In this document: one piece after another, positions 30,301-43,700 of the stretch
Numbering within the stretch: position 1 is the first letter of the stretch
How the letters are laid out: each line of letters starts with the position of its first letter
Source: Corticium candelabrum
Lineage: Eukaryota; Porifera; Homoscleromorpha; Homosclerophorida; Plakinidae
Direction of reading: 5' to 3'
NCBI RefSeq assembly: GCF_963422355.1
Contig: NC_085089.1
Span: 3,246,526 to 3,310,525 of the forward strand
Length of the DNA stretch: 64,000 bases
Notes under the pieces: generated by a model
What the model saw: only the letters and a program-made list of their open reading frames with translations
Told to the model about the DNA's origin: nothing
Database searches by the model: none
Position numbers and translations under genes: made by a program

Positions 30301-32218
30301 ACAACTGTTCTGAACCAAGTACGTCTGGTTTACTCCAAGAAACGTTAACGTCACTTTAAATTGAAAACGTTTCGTTTGTATTAAAAGGAAGAATAGAAGA
30401 AGAGTGTTTTGATCAGGCTCATTTGTCTATCCACGCCACGAGTCGTGACTACCTTCGTGTTGTCGTAAAGAAAACGGTCAATTATGTCTACAACAGTGTT
30501 CAGTACACGGTAGCATATAATCTCGTTCATAAGCGGTATACCTGTACATACATATGCGAGTAGGTCGAGGTTCGAGATCGCGGTGCTCAGACCCTGCAGC
30601 ATCGGCCTGGTGAAGGGATGCTGACCAACGGTTTGCACCTACAGGTATAGAGCATGTATAATGTCATTTGTGAGGACACTGAGTCGACTGCTATAGCACT
30701 TCATCTAATCAACAGGGATGGCACAGATCAAGAAAGTGTATTTCAAATGAGACAAATAATATGTTGGTATGTGACAATCAATAATTATTGTATGATGCGT
30801 GACATTCTTGTGGCTACCGTTAATTAATTAATCTAGTACAATCACCCTCTGACAGTACAGTTGGGTTGTCCACCAGGACTGCGTATCTCGTTTGACGCTA
30901 GATCGACTGCCGCAGTCTCTGATCCACATTGGAATGAGAAGTGTGACGGACCGCAGCAAATTAGTCCATGTTTTGATTACGAAACTGGTAAGAATTTGTG
31001 CACTAGAGTACCAAGCTGCGTAGGGACTTTATACAAACTAAAATATTTCTCAAATGAAAGCCTCTAATTTGTTCTTAAAGTAATGGTTTCTACAACTACG
31101 GTAGATTCCAGATAATTTGACCGCAAAAACCTCCTAGTTACTGAACACTTCATGTACTACAAGCCTGCGTATGCAGGAAGAGTTCCGCATGGGGCTCAAT
31201 GAGCCATGCTCCTCCACTTCAAATAATATATAGAGTATAATCAGGGTATGTGTGTGACTGTCAGGGAATGTTCCAAGCAAAACTGAGTACATGGGCCCCT
31301 ACTATTAAGGGCAAGTAACAAAATTTATCACAAGATATTGTAACAGAGTGTAAGTGATACTTGTGACCTTGTTACAGTGTTCAGACCACAGTTCAGAGTT
31401 GAGGATCTTGTGACTGAAACTTCTAGTTTATTCGATAACTTGTACAGTGTGAACGTTATTGGTATGGGAACTGGATTGACTGAAACGTCGATTACTTTGT
31501 TCACTGATGCAGAAAGACTCAACTACAATTCAGTAAATGGGTACCACCCTTTCTGATAATTTGTGTCTGCACTGACTTATTGAACTGGTAATCTGAATAT
31601 AGAAATAGTGCACTGTGGACAAGGTCTGATGGACAAACAACCAGAGGGTCTGTTTTCCAAGGAAGTACCATGAATGGAATAAGGTGTTGATACTATTCTC
31701 ACCACACTGGTTTGTGATGAATAGTCGATGTTTTACAGTTGGGTTTGTGGTCCTGGCTCCCCATGTAATGAGCTCAAACCAGCTAGTGCTACAGCACCAA
31801 TCAAACTGTACCTACTGATAGAATTTTCAAATAGGTAACGTAACATATGAATTACACAAATGTCTTAGTAAACGAATGACGGGATTTCTAGAAATGTGAG
31901 CCAAGATTACTGTGATTTCACTTTTCAATTTATAATTCAGCTCAGGTCTATCCCAATTGGATCTATAACCACCATCACTGCCTTACTGGTACTGGAAACT
32001 CAAACATGAAATAGCTGACAGCAAATATTGTGAGTGACCATGCTGTTTTACAGGCAAGTTTCTCGTCATTGGTCACCCTGTTGCTTGCTATGTACACGTT
32101 TCATTCCTTTGCAATTGGAAGCAAACTGCAAACTTTGCTGCATCGAGTGCAGCTTTGGATGCATCGTGCTCTTCAACGATTTAGAGTGCATCCAGCTTTT
32201 GCCACTGGAGAAGGGTGA
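27383..32218 (+). CDS. CATSPERG: CATSPERG-like CatSper channel auxiliary subunit gamma
   Basis: Single-pass auxiliary subunit of the sperm flagellar calcium channel CatSper. Twenty exons: 27383-27565, 27634-28043, 28121-28465, 28573-28624, 28681-28813, 28881-28903, 29068-29125, 29181-29433, 29492-29603, 29676-29733, 29806-30318, 30388-30509, 30591-30644, 30716-30766, 30861-30987, 31378-31540, 31603-31683, 31739-31834, 31892-31988, 32054-32218. The total is 3,096 nt, or 1,031 aa plus stop (human about 1,159). The start follows an in-frame stop and leads into a hydrophobic N-terminus (signal peptide). Middle exons read as beta-propeller blades. The C-terminal ectodomain has family landmarks as I recall them: LGCPPGLRISFD (30861), FRVEDLVTE (31378), WVCGPGSPC (31739), EFSNRNVSQDYC (31739-31892). 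A membrane helix (LLASFSSLVTLLLAMYTF) spans the last junction, followed by a short basic tail. Least certain are the acceptor at 29806 (29850 would change frame) and the exons at 30591 and 30716. CATSPERD, E and B are alternatives, but the landmarks favour G. Confidence 0.83.
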
Positions 32219-33562
32219 CACCAAGATAGGATTTGGAGAACTTGTCTATACTGTTATTGCTTGCTTGTTCAGACAGTCAATTAATAATGTAAATTGAAGT
32301 CAGTGAACATTTTTGTCTTAGAATATGGTAGTGATATAGTCAATAACTTTCTTGTTACTCTTTGAGGCTGTTTCTATTCTTATGCAGTACAGATGTGACT
32401 TATCGTATAGAACTGACAAATAGTCAAACTTTTGGGTTACAAGCTGTTCATAGTCTTCCAACTTCCCACCCTCTGAGTACATCAATTGAGTCCTCCTTTC
32501 TCTTTTTCGCTATTTCCCAGTCTGCTCATTGTCATAGCCTGTAAATACAAGAGACTATAAACTATTCTATCACCTGGCCAAAGCAGTCTGCCAATGACCA
32601 GTTTGAGTTGGATTGATTTGGAGCTTGGATGATTCACCAATGATATGGATATCATCATTTGTCGACATGCTAAAAAGTGACACCAGACTCAAAACTTATG
32701 GCACTGGGTAATTTGGGGGGTTTCTAATGAAATTGTTATAACTGGGCTTTTGACTATTACTAAATTGACAAAAAGGAACTGACTTTTGTAAGCCACTGTG
32801 ACATCATGGATCCAGCAAGACAATCCTGCTTGGAAGGAGCCTCCAGCTATTCATCTGATCTGTTTAGCTCCAAACACAGTCGATGCAGAGAGAAGTTATG
32901 GTCTTACAACAAGTGTATATTAGCGATAAGGTAAAAGATGACATAATTAATTAATGCTTTGCTTAGTAAACCAGTCATGACATACTTCGTCAACATTTAG
33001 GAAGCAGTACTAGGTAATAATTAAATGTACAAAGATATGTTGATTTGATATTAATACAGCAACACATTACATGCACATTTATAATAGCGTCTGGCAGCAT
33101 ACATTGACTGGTCCCACCATATTAGGCACTCACAGCAAAAACAGTTGCTGCTTCAAATGAGGTCTACAGCCCATTCTGTAATTGAGCCACCTCGTGAAAA
33201 CCTTGTAGAAGGGTTGATCAATAAAACTTCTTTTGCACAATGATCGTTCCTAAATCAACTAACGCATCCCTCTACTCTAGAGAATTCACATGCTAGTGAA
33301 ACATGATTTCTGAATAAACAACAAATGCTGAATAGACTCAAAACTACAGTAAGTCTACTACATCATGGAAATCAGAGCCCTACTGGAATGACAATTTTGT
33401 CTATGTACCATCGTACCCATAATTCAGTATCAATAGTCCCTGAAACACTCAGTCTGTTGATGACTGCAGTGAATGCAGCCAATAGTTATTCTTCTTTCCC
33501 AGCATACATAACTCACATGAATTTCGTCATACATGTTACAATACAAAATGCCTTTTCTACTT
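32219..33562. other. Convergent 3' intergenic region between CATSPERG and TRIP11
   Basis: Both genes end here, facing each other across about 1.3 kb. Plus-strand AATAAA occurs at about 33222 and 33313, neither at a convincing distance from the CATSPERG stop. No further gene is seen; the 130-codon plus-strand ORF from 33325 is antisense to the TRIP11 last exon. Confidence 0.6.
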
Positions 33563-36500
33563 CTATTTACTCCCTGACTGAGAGCTATCAAGAACTTCTA
33601 GTAATGTCTGTGTCTGGAATGATGGAGAGTTGGGTTCCTGTGAGGAGGCAACTGCAGCAGTTCTCAGTAATTCTGTTTCAGTGTCCCTACCTCCTGTGTG
33701 AGCTTTGGGAGTGCTAACTGTAGGTACCAAGTGGAAACTACTACCTGTCAAAGTTACTGCCTGTGGAGAATACTTCCATGGTTTAGGTGAGTCTGGAGTA
33801 GCTGCAAGTTGACCAGAAGTATCCACAGCTGTGCTCACAAAACTATTTCCTCCTGCTTGGCCAACACTTGTTGGAGTTTTAGGAAGAGCTACTGTGACCA
33901 AAGATGAAGAAGTCGATTCCTCTTGCAAGAAACGAACAAACTGTTCTGAGAATGAGTTCTAAATGAATAGGTAGAAGCTTCATTTACGTTGGCATGCTTA
34001 CCACATCAAGAACTTACATTTCCAATGGACTGGTCATGTCCAGCTCTACCAGGCAACCACCGCGAAAGCCATCCCGACCTGTGCTGTCTGACCTACATAT
34101 TACCGTATATCACAACTGCCAGTCAAACCTCTACAGCAGCCTACAACTCAACCATGTGACCTTAGCCAAGTCTTCTTCTGTTACACCGACAATATTTGCC
34201 AGTACGTTTTCAATGCCTTGTTTCTTGTCTTCCGTGCTAGACATGTAGCCCAGTAGCCAGTTCTTGACAAGCTTCCTGTTAGGTTAGTCATAATCATAAA
34301 TCGATCTGTTAACACTATTCACTACACAATGAGAGCACTTTTCCACAAATTCATCTTCTGCTAGCTTGGCCGCATGAAGCCGCTTGATTGTTGCTTGAAG
34401 ACCTGCTTCCAGTTTGGCAACTACACAATGTGTTGTCATACATTTACATTTACTAATACAAAAATTCTGTTTACTAACCATCAAGTCTAAGAGACTGTTC
34501 CGTGTCATGAGACCTGTCCAGTTCACCACGTAATCTGTTACAATCTGCAGCAGCCTCCTGCGCTTCAGCCAACTTGACCTGGTAATACATTAGTCGCCCA
34601 CGCACTGCCCCACTTCAGCCATCCACAAATCTAACCTGACACGCCGTTAGCCGGTGCCTGAGTTCTTCCATCGCTTTCTGTTGCAAATGAAATTGTTGCT
34701 GCATTGTCTGCTGCACAAGTCCAATTTGCTGGTCCTTATCTGTACCATCAATACCTCAAACACTTAGGCCAAAAGAAAGCCACTATGTTACTCACCAACC
34801 TGCACTGAATTGCTCCAGTACCATTTGCAAGTTAGTCAATTGTACAATTTTCTGATCCAGATCTGCTTGACACGTAATCAGCTGCTCCATTGCACTATCC
34901 CGTTGAGAACAAACACTGTTTAATTGATCTTGCAGACTTTGCAACTGTGACTGCGTGAAATTACTATTAACATAATCATCTGTCAATTTGCAGTAGTAAA
35001 TAGATAAGTAATTTAATTCTATAACTTTCTGCTGTCGGCTTCTTGCTGTGCTACTCTTAATTTGTCTTCCACAGATTGCAAACTTCTAACAAGATCAGAT
35101 TCTCTCTCACGTGCCCTCACAGCTTCTTTAGTGTATGTCTCTTCAACCTACCAAATACAAACATTGACAAGGTAGGTGTGAGCAGACTAGTGTCTGATTC
35201 AGTGGGTAGTAAATAGATGATCTTGTGTACCCATCTCCACAACTTAGAAGGTAAGTAGATTGATGAGAGACAGACAAGTCCCTCAACAGAAGAATTCACA
35301 AGTAGGTCAGTGTATGTAAAACAGTGGTTGGACGAATGAGTAAACTGACAGTCTAGACACGTACAATGTAAGTGCTGGACAGACAAGTGACGAAACAGGT
35401 GTCTAGGCACAGTGTGTCAACTCACCAAAGAGTGAGGCAAACACAAGCAGTCCTTACACAGGTATTACCGTTAAGTCATACACAAATAGCTCATATATAA
35501 CTGAGTCAATACGTAAATAAATCAAAACACAATTGATAAACAAGTGGTTCCCATGTAAGTAAGTAGATACGCAAGTGGGTAATACGTAGGTTGATACCGA
35601 GCAGCTAAGCTGAGTCTACACGAATAGTCAATACCAAAGGTATCAATACCCAGGTGGTAAAAAACAAAGATCAATTGCAGGTGAACAAACAATATGCAAA
35701 TGATATGACAAAATCATGTGTATGTGTAAAGGTGGAGTAAGTTGGAGACACGCAAGTGAGTGTAAAGACAAAACAGCTAAGCAAGTGTATCGTCAGTTAA
35801 TTGATTGCAAAGGGAGGCGAATGAGTACATCACCAGGTGCATGATTTTATATACAAGAGAGTGTTACAAGCAGTTGAGTGTAAAGGCAGACTGCGTGACA
35901 AGTACGATGAGTGCCAAAGCACCAAACATTAAAGCTGTAGAGGACAAAGCATTAAAGGTAGAGTATTCAAACATAAACTATTTGAAAATAAACTACTCAA
36001 AGTAACTGTGTTTATACAGAGGTCACTTTATCAGTAATAACTTCACAAATGCAAGGTGAGTATGTTTGATGGCAGCAGCGACTTCACAACTAAGTGAGTT
36101 CGTAAGGATAAAGTCAGTGAGTGTAACAACAGTGGGTGTTGCCGTAAATACAATTGGCTGAAACACAATGAGAATACAGGTGAGTGTAATATTGGGCAAA
36201 AAAGAAGACAGTCGTGCACTAAACAGGTTAATTAAGGTACCCATCAGTGTACAAGTATCAGTTAGTGAACAAGTGGGTAGATGAAAGACAAGACCAAGGA
36301 ACATAGAAAGTATGTGGCAAGAACGTGAGCAACAGAACAAAGCTACACAAGCAGAAGAATTCAGGCAGCGACACAAGTCCACAACAACTAACTAAAATAC
36401 TAACAAACAATGTAAAGATAACACTGAGCAACAGACAGCTTGTTGTTACCTCAATAAGGTGAGCTCTTAAACGATCAAGCTCTCTTCCCGATCTCTCGAC

Positions 36501-39500
36501 TGTTGCTTGAGAAGTCTTTGATCCAACAATAAGTTCTGACTTCAAAATACCAATTTCTTTTTCACGTCCTTGGAGCTTCACACTTAGTTGTTCCAACTCT
36601 CTCTCAAGCTGAGCTTGACGTCCTTTGTTTTCAGCAATTGTCTCCAAAAGCTGCCCATTATGATCTCGCAACGAATGAGCTACATCTCTCTCTCGCTTGT
36701 TTGTTATGATCAATTGTTCAACTTTCTGTGATAAAGAATCGCCTCCACCTTCAACCTTTACGTTGGCAACACATCTTACAAGAGTCTGATGTTCTTCCTT
36801 CATTTGGTGCAGATCTCTCCTCGTGGATTCCACTAGCTCATTTAGCCTGCCAGCTTCAAAGCCAAAATTCCTGTCCTTTTCTTCAATTTGCTTCACTAGA
36901 CTAGAGTACATTTGTTGAAGTTGTGCGAGTTGATTGTCTCGTTCATTCACTAAACTCTTCAGGCGTTCTGTTTCAGCTTGAAAGGCTAACAAGTTTTGAG
37001 TGTATGTTGCATGGATTTGCTGGTACTGTTGCAAAGCAGCATACAATTGTGCATGAGTCTCATTCTTACTGTCAGCAGTGTCTCCAGCTTCATCTGATTG
37101 TTGGGCAATTGCTCCTGTATTTCTTCCATCTATCTGAATAACACCGGAGTCTGAATTAATTTCCTGATTTTCGACACCTTCATTCAATTGTTGGAGTTCT
37201 TCCTTTACTGCAGCTAGTTCTTCAGCTAGTGAGTCTCTTTCCTCTCTCAAAGCAGCAAATGCATGTTCTTTGAATTTGTGCTGCTCGGAATCTCTTAAAA
37301 CATCTTTTTCTAAATCAGACTTCTCTTGTAGTACTGTCTCTAAATCTGATGTTAACTGCAACAGCTGTTGGTGCATAGCCACACATTCCTGTGTTTTGTC
37401 TTCAAGCTTTAACAGCTGTGCGTCTAACTGTGTCTCCAGTCGTTGTTTGGTGCCTTCCAGTTCCATCTTGTCTTTCACCAACTCTTCTGTCTGTTTACGT
37501 ACCTCAAGACATTCGATTTGCAATGAGTCTTTGCTATCTTTCAAGCTAGAAATTTGAGCAGTGTGTTCACTCTTTCTCTCCTCCTTTTCAATGCAGACTA
37601 CATCAAACTTATGCTGTACTTTTTCAAGTTTTGATTTCAATTCTCTGTTAGCATTTTGCTCTTCATTCACTCTACTCAAAGCTTCATCAAGCTGCTGAGT
37701 CTGCTGCTTCCATTTCTTCAGTTCGTGATCACTTTGATCTTTTCTCTGTTTGACTTGTAACTGCAGCTCAACGTTAGCATCACGAAGATGAACATTCTCC
37801 TTTCTTAAGTCAGAGAGATGTTCCAAACTTCTCTCTTGCTCCTCATTAAGCTGTTGTTGCAAGTCCTTAACAGTTGTCTTAAGTTGAATAGTTTTCTGTT
37901 GCAGAATTTCATTTTCCTCACTTTGAGCTTGCAAGTCACTCATTGATTCATCTAATCGAGACAACAACTCCAACCTATCACTGTCCAGACCATCACTATC
38001 ATCTTTACGGTTAACAGATGGCTTATGATCATCATGCGCCATTTCAGCAAGTTTGTCAGCCAACTGTCGATACTCACTTTCACATTGCTCTTTCTCTGTC
38101 TGTAAAAGCTCTTTCTTCATTTCAACATTTTCCAAAGTTTTCTCTAGCATGACCACCTGCTCTGAAAGTTGTCTTCTAGTATCTTCTCCTACTGCATACT
38201 TCATGTGCAACTCATCTAATTCCTCTTGCAATTTTGAAGTGTTCTACAACATATACCGTACATTCTCATTAAAATATTTGTCATTAAATTCAATTATTAA
38301 AAAGTATGCATGACTTCTTTAGCTAATTGAAAATGCAAGAGTGCCTTGAGGTTAAGGCCCCTATTTGTTGCATGTCTGTTTCTCATCACCAAGGCTCTCT
38401 CAAACTGACTCGGGCAGGCAGGCCATTACCATTCTTACCCATTATGTACAAATGGAACCGGAAGTCAGCACGCACAGCTATTTCAAGGAACACAACAGAT
38501 CAGCATTAGTCTATAGTGGTGTACTAGACTAAAGGTCTGATTTGGGGATCCTACCAATATGCCATGTAGTTGCGCATCCTGTAAAAAATCAGACAGGGAA
38601 GACATCAACACGTACGATCCACGTGCTCTGATTGTATTGCACATTCACACTAGATGAATAATGACATAATAGTGAAATCAGTGTGGCCTTTCATTTGGAT
38701 GTGGGAGGGCGATGAGAAACAGACATGAAACAAATAGGGGCCTAATGTCTCATTGCTGAACTAACAGAGAAGAAAATCTAGATCAAATTTCTTCAGTTGC
38801 AATGCCAATACACTCTTAAACAATACCTTTTGGGTCAAACCAGCAACTCCCTACAAACTTCAAGTATAAGTGTAAACAGAAACTGTCAGTGATTCTTACT
38901 AAAATCAGGCTAAAGATGCATTACTGCCTAATATGCTTGTCACACAGACCTTGGGCGTAATTAACACAAAACCTGTACTTCACAAATGCAGAAGGATATG
39001 CAGTACCATCTTATCTTAGAACCCTGATCTTTGTCTCACGTTCTTGTGCTCATGAGAAGGCAATAAGTTATTCAATGCCAGAATGAAATGTAAGTCGTAA
39101 ACAGTACACAATCAATAGCTACCATTGCTTCACATTTCTGGTCAAGTAATCAGTTGTACACTATTGAAGACATTGGTATACACAATGTAAGATGTTTGAA
39201 GTAACTAACCATTTGTCAAAACTTACTACTTACAAACCATTAGTTTTGTATCTTACTGTCTAGGCTGTCCTTCTCAGTACCTTATCGGCATTTCCTTCTG
39301 GCTCTAAAACAGAGCTCTGTCTGCCAGCTGTCATAAAACAAACATTATGTCAACAGTAGCTTGCAGGTAAACAAGTATACAGAGCATCTACATGTACCAG
39401 CATATAATTGTCGATTTAAATCATTGATTCTTTCATCTTTCTCTCCCACTTCAAGCTCATGCTTATTTCTCATCAATGTCAACTTCTTCAAGTGCTCATT

Positions 39501-40610
39501 CTGCAATGCTGCCACCTGACTTTGATGTAAGTCAACCTCTTCACTTAACTGATGCCGCACAGCCTAATAAAGCCCTTTGTCAGTTTCGCTATAGCAACAA
39601 AAACTTCAATATACTTCAAGTTGAACTTGAAGCTCCAGCAGTCTATCTTCATTTGAACTCGCTTCATTGCCCTGTAAAACAAGTAACATTTACTGCTGTT
39701 CATGAATGTCCATGACACTCGCTTGCATGCCTGCTTGTTTTGAGAAATAGACTTCCAGTGCTTCACTTGAGCTTGAAGTCTTTCATTCTTGCTAGAAAGT
39801 TGATTGATTTCCATCTGTGCTGTTATAAGATCAGTAACTGATGACTCTTCATGATGTTCACGTACTGATATGTGTGATGGGGGCAAAGAAAGATCTACTT
39901 TAGTTGGTGAATGTTGTAGCAGTTGATTGTGATGTTCTTCCAGCTCATCCAGTTGATGCTTGAGCATTGCAACTTCATTCTTTACAATACAATATTCCAA
40001 AATCATCGTACAGTCGTAAAGCAAAACAAGTTTTGTTCAAATCTTTATTAGAGTGCCAATATTATTGAATTGACCTTCATCTCATTGTATTCATAAATAC
40101 GTATGTGTACTGTACCGTTCTGTACTTATAATAATTACCTCCTTAGCTTGGAGCACTTCTCTGTATTGCCTTGATATATTGGATATTTGTAGCTCTGCAG
40201 CTTCCACTTGCTCTCTCAGTTCCGTGTTCTCACTTCGAATACGGTCCCACTTTCGGGAAAACAACAACAATTGTATTGACTTGACTTAATTAATGTGATA
40301 TCCTATATCTACTCTGCCAAATTTCGGAAATTCCTAATACTAGTACCTCTTGCTTCTGAGCCTCTGCTGCATATTCTAGTTCCTTAACTTTCCCGTTTGC
40401 AATTCTCAGCTCAGTCTGATGATCTGGAAACAAAATTAACCTTGAATGATGTGAGCGTCAACTGAAATAGGAAAAATATTATTGAACCGTACCATCTACT
40501 TCATCAGTACTTTCTTTTAATACGTCTTTTGTAAACGACGATATCTGGCCGGTTATATTCGAGAGACTGTGTGAAACACTACCTAAAGAACCAGTCAGCC
40601 ATTTTTCCAT
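33563..40610 (-). CDS. TRIP11: TRIP11 / GMAP-210-like golgin
   Basis: Long coiled-coil tether of the cis-Golgi; in vertebrates it captures small curved vesicles and anchors IFT20. Exons from 5' to 3' on the minus strand: 40610-40493, 40423-40347, 40249-40139, 39979-39719, 39671-39615, 39563-39398, 39327-39281, 38243-36450 (598 codons), 35147-35026, 34963-34800, 34739-34636, 34578-34479, 34420-34323, about 34271-34161, 34092-34018, 33958-33563. The sum is 3,801 nt, or 1,266 aa plus stop. The N-terminus MEKWLTGSLGSV..ITGQISSFTKDVL matches the amphipathic lipid-packing sensor region of GMAP-210. Near the C-terminus LVKNWLLGYMSS..VLANIVGVTEEDL matches the GRAB (Arf-binding) domain, followed by GWLSRWLPG and NSFSEQFVRFLQEES, both recognisable family blocks. 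The centre is heptad-rich Glu/Gln/Lys/Leu sequence. It is shorter than human TRIP11 (about 1,979 aa), with less coiled coil. The exon 13/14 junction has several possible splice pairs. Confidence 0.92.
38356..38742. mobile_element. 387-bp PIF/Harbinger-like MITE in a TRIP11 intron
   Basis: GGCCCCTATTTGTTGCATGT at the left and ACATGAAACAAATAGGGGCC at the right are inverted repeats extending to about 32 bp (through CTGTTTCTCATC). A perfect TAA duplication flanks the element, the Harbinger signature. It lies between the exons at 39281-39327 and 36450-38243. Confidence 0.82.
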
Positions 40611-40737
40611 GATCTTATACGGGAAGTCTGCAATGCATTTAATGAAATCCCGTATGTTGTCGTTATTTCTACGGAAACGATTATCTTAGTGTTGTTTACT
40701 ATTTAGCCTAGTTACTGCTGTAACGACTAGAGTATTT
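40611..40737. promoter_or_regulatory. Shared head-to-head promoter interval of TRIP11 and vasohibin
   Basis: Only 127 bp separate the TRIP11 ATG (40610, minus) from the vasohibin ATG (40738, plus). Both 5' UTRs and core promoters must fit in or overlap this interval unless an upstream non-coding exon exists. No TATA box at a typical distance is evident. This is an inference from spacing. Confidence 0.6.
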
Positions 40738-43700
40738 ATGGAAGCTGGTACAGAGAATGACTGCTCCTCGTACAGTTCTTGCTTCGTGAACAGAGGAGGA
40801 TTTCCAATTGACGAAACGACATGGGAGAAGATGTGGGATCATGTCGCGAAGGTTCATCCCCACAAACATGAAACTATGGGCCAGATACGAGGCAACACAG
40901 CTTTGAAACATGTAAGTATATTCAACTTTATAATGAATCTAGAGCAGCTAGACAATTAATTAATTAAAGGCACTTTCGTATTTTACTATAACAAGTTTAA
41001 AGTTTAATGATTCAGTTATATGTTACTTGTTTGTTGTTTCTCGTTATAATCCACGGTTCACTCCTTTATGAAAATTTGATAGCCTGCCCAAGGTGCAAGT
41101 TCTAGCTAAGTTTCAGAACAACAATTAACTTATTAGTGGCAATCTGATTTCAAGGTTGATTGTGGGTGGCTTGCGTATTTCTGGGCTGGGTTGAGTGATT
41201 ACGAACTCTTTCAGTAGATTTTGCATGCCAGTATGTAGGTCAACCCAATTGGGTAATTAATTAAGCCAAGTTCATTAACGTTATATCTCGGGAACTGCAA
41301 CTACACATTGCCTTGGAAACTATATATATAAATCTTATAAATAGGCTAATTAAATGCATGCATGGACTATAGTTTTACACAGTCTAGCTATTAAAGTTTG
41401 GCAGTAGAATGCACTTTTATCTATGTGGATTAATTAAGGTTGAGACTGTTCAGTATATATGAGATACAGACGGGGCAGCTAAAATACCATATACTTTTTA
41501 GGGACGCCCAAGTTTGAAAATGCAGTGCCAAAATCTACTGGCACGTACTGCACATACTTTAACTCAATGGGTACACTCTCACACATACTGGTAGAGTATA
41601 TGTAGCGTTTTAGAAACTACTCAATTGACGCATGGTGGTTCCTAACACAAAACCAAGCGATCCAAACGCCTGTAACAGAAATGACTGAAAACGATTGAAC
41701 TCTAGCTATTTATAGTTTCTTCTACGCATGCTCACTAGACTTGTAATCTACTAATGTCTGCATGAATTAGTTAACGCTACATAGCTCCCCTCCAGTGAGC
41801 TAATAAGCGAAACATCTGGGCCAATGCACAAGGCGAACGGAACGTGCGATTCTCCTTGGAGCAGAATTGGCTGGAGTACTATTGAAGAGGGTGTTGGAGA
41901 GGATGTTGGAGAGTTCATGTCTTCAGTTAGGGTTAGTGGATTGAGTGTAAGAGAAGCGGCCAGGTAAGCTGGTTTGAGGCGATCCAAAGACACAACCTCT
42001 TTTTGCCCATTAACTGATAAAGTGTAGTGAGAAGGTTGCTTGTTGGAATCACGTCAGGGTCACTAATGTAGCGTTTTAGACACTACTCAAAAGAGACACA
42101 GTTGCTACTAACATAAAACCAAATGACTGAAAATGATTGAACTCTAGGTATTTATAGTTTCTTCTACATATGCTCACTACACTTGTAATCTACTAATGAC
42201 TGCATGAATTACTAGTAGTTAACGCTACATATGTATGTATGACTGGTAAAGTATGTAAAATATGTATGACAGCCGCTGTCTCTATCTCAGGACCAGGACC
42301 CGTTTTTGCTTGGCCAGTAGGAGTCGATCGTTCTTCACTTTGACATATTGACATAAATATTACAGAAAGCCAGTCTTAGGGAAAAAGCACGGCTTAACAA
42401 CATCTCTATGAATCATGCTTGTGCTTAGTTGTGGGCAATATACCGAACCCTCACCTAAGCCTTGCCATGTCACCGCATGAATTTGTATTAGCTGTAAGGC
42501 TATGGCTTGGAATTTCTCTCTTTCCTTTCCTCCTCAATCCGTGAAGTGTGTTTGCGGCCAAGTTCTAGATTTTGGGGATCGTTTACCATGTTGTGGTTAT
42601 GGTCCACTCTGGACGAGACGGCATAACTTGTTCTGTAGCGTCATCTTTCGTACTGTTTTGACTGAAAACAGGTATGTGAAAGAGAGCAACGATGCTCCAG
42701 TTGTGATGCCAGTCGTCCAGGTGATATATTTACCCTGACTTTTCAGACTGTTGAGCTGCATACTTTGGCATCACGGTGAGCAATAGTTTACAGCCTCTGG
42801 ATATCATCAAAGCCGCCGCTTAAAGCAGGTGCTGCAGCAGAACATGCTGAAGCCAGGAATGATTGTCATGAGGCCAGAGTAATGGCAGAGGGAGGAGAGT
42901 TTTACCCGCTTGTTATTGAGACTTATGGCTTTTGAACTCCTGCAAGTTTGCAAACATTAGAGTTAATCTTCTCAAGAGTGTCCGCTGTAGCAAGTTACTT
43001 ATTTTCAGACACAGAAGAACCTGATGCAACAACTCTCAATATAACTGTGGATGTATAATGCTAGAATAATTTATCAAGTTTTACTAGTAGATGCTGTTGA
43101 GTTTTTTCGTGGGATCTACCTTCAGATAGCAAAACATGGTTCAGTAATTAGAGGGTTAGAAGGAGAGAAATATATTGATATATATGCCTTGCTCCTTACA
43201 ACAAGGCAGAAACAGACATAACAGGCAAATCCCGTAAAGGGTCATCTGAATCTAATATATGTATGTATTTATGTATGTATGTATGTATGTATTACCTATG
43301 CTGCGCATGATAATTGGTAATAGGCATGCCAAAGCATTACTACAATTTTGGTGCTGCTCTGCCATTGAAAAAATTGGCTTGGCGCTACATGCAGTGCCAT
43401 AACGCCAGATGGGCACCTCTGCTTTACTATGCATGTACCATAAAACACCGATAACTCAAGAACAAAGCTTTATCTCGTAAATCTGCATTGGATTGAATGT
43501 CGAGATTGGATTATATTTGCACTGTTTTTAACACCTAGGCAGCTGTATGAACGGACAAATCACTTGGACAAACAAACAACAGACAAATTAATTACTAGGA
43601 CAGATAAAATCCACACATGCAGACAGCAATAGTTGACATGATATACAGAGTGTGTCCTATTACTAGAATCTTGACATTATTCAATAGACATGAAATAGCT

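Noticed and set aside
33325..33717. 130-codon plus-strand ORF
   Set aside because: It overlaps the TRIP11 last exon and 3' UTR in antisense and has no recognisable motif.
36923..38313. Plus-strand ORFs within 36923-38313
   Set aside because: They are antisense to the 598-codon TRIP11 coiled-coil exon and have the Ser/Cys-rich composition expected of reverse-complemented Glu/Lys/Gln codons.
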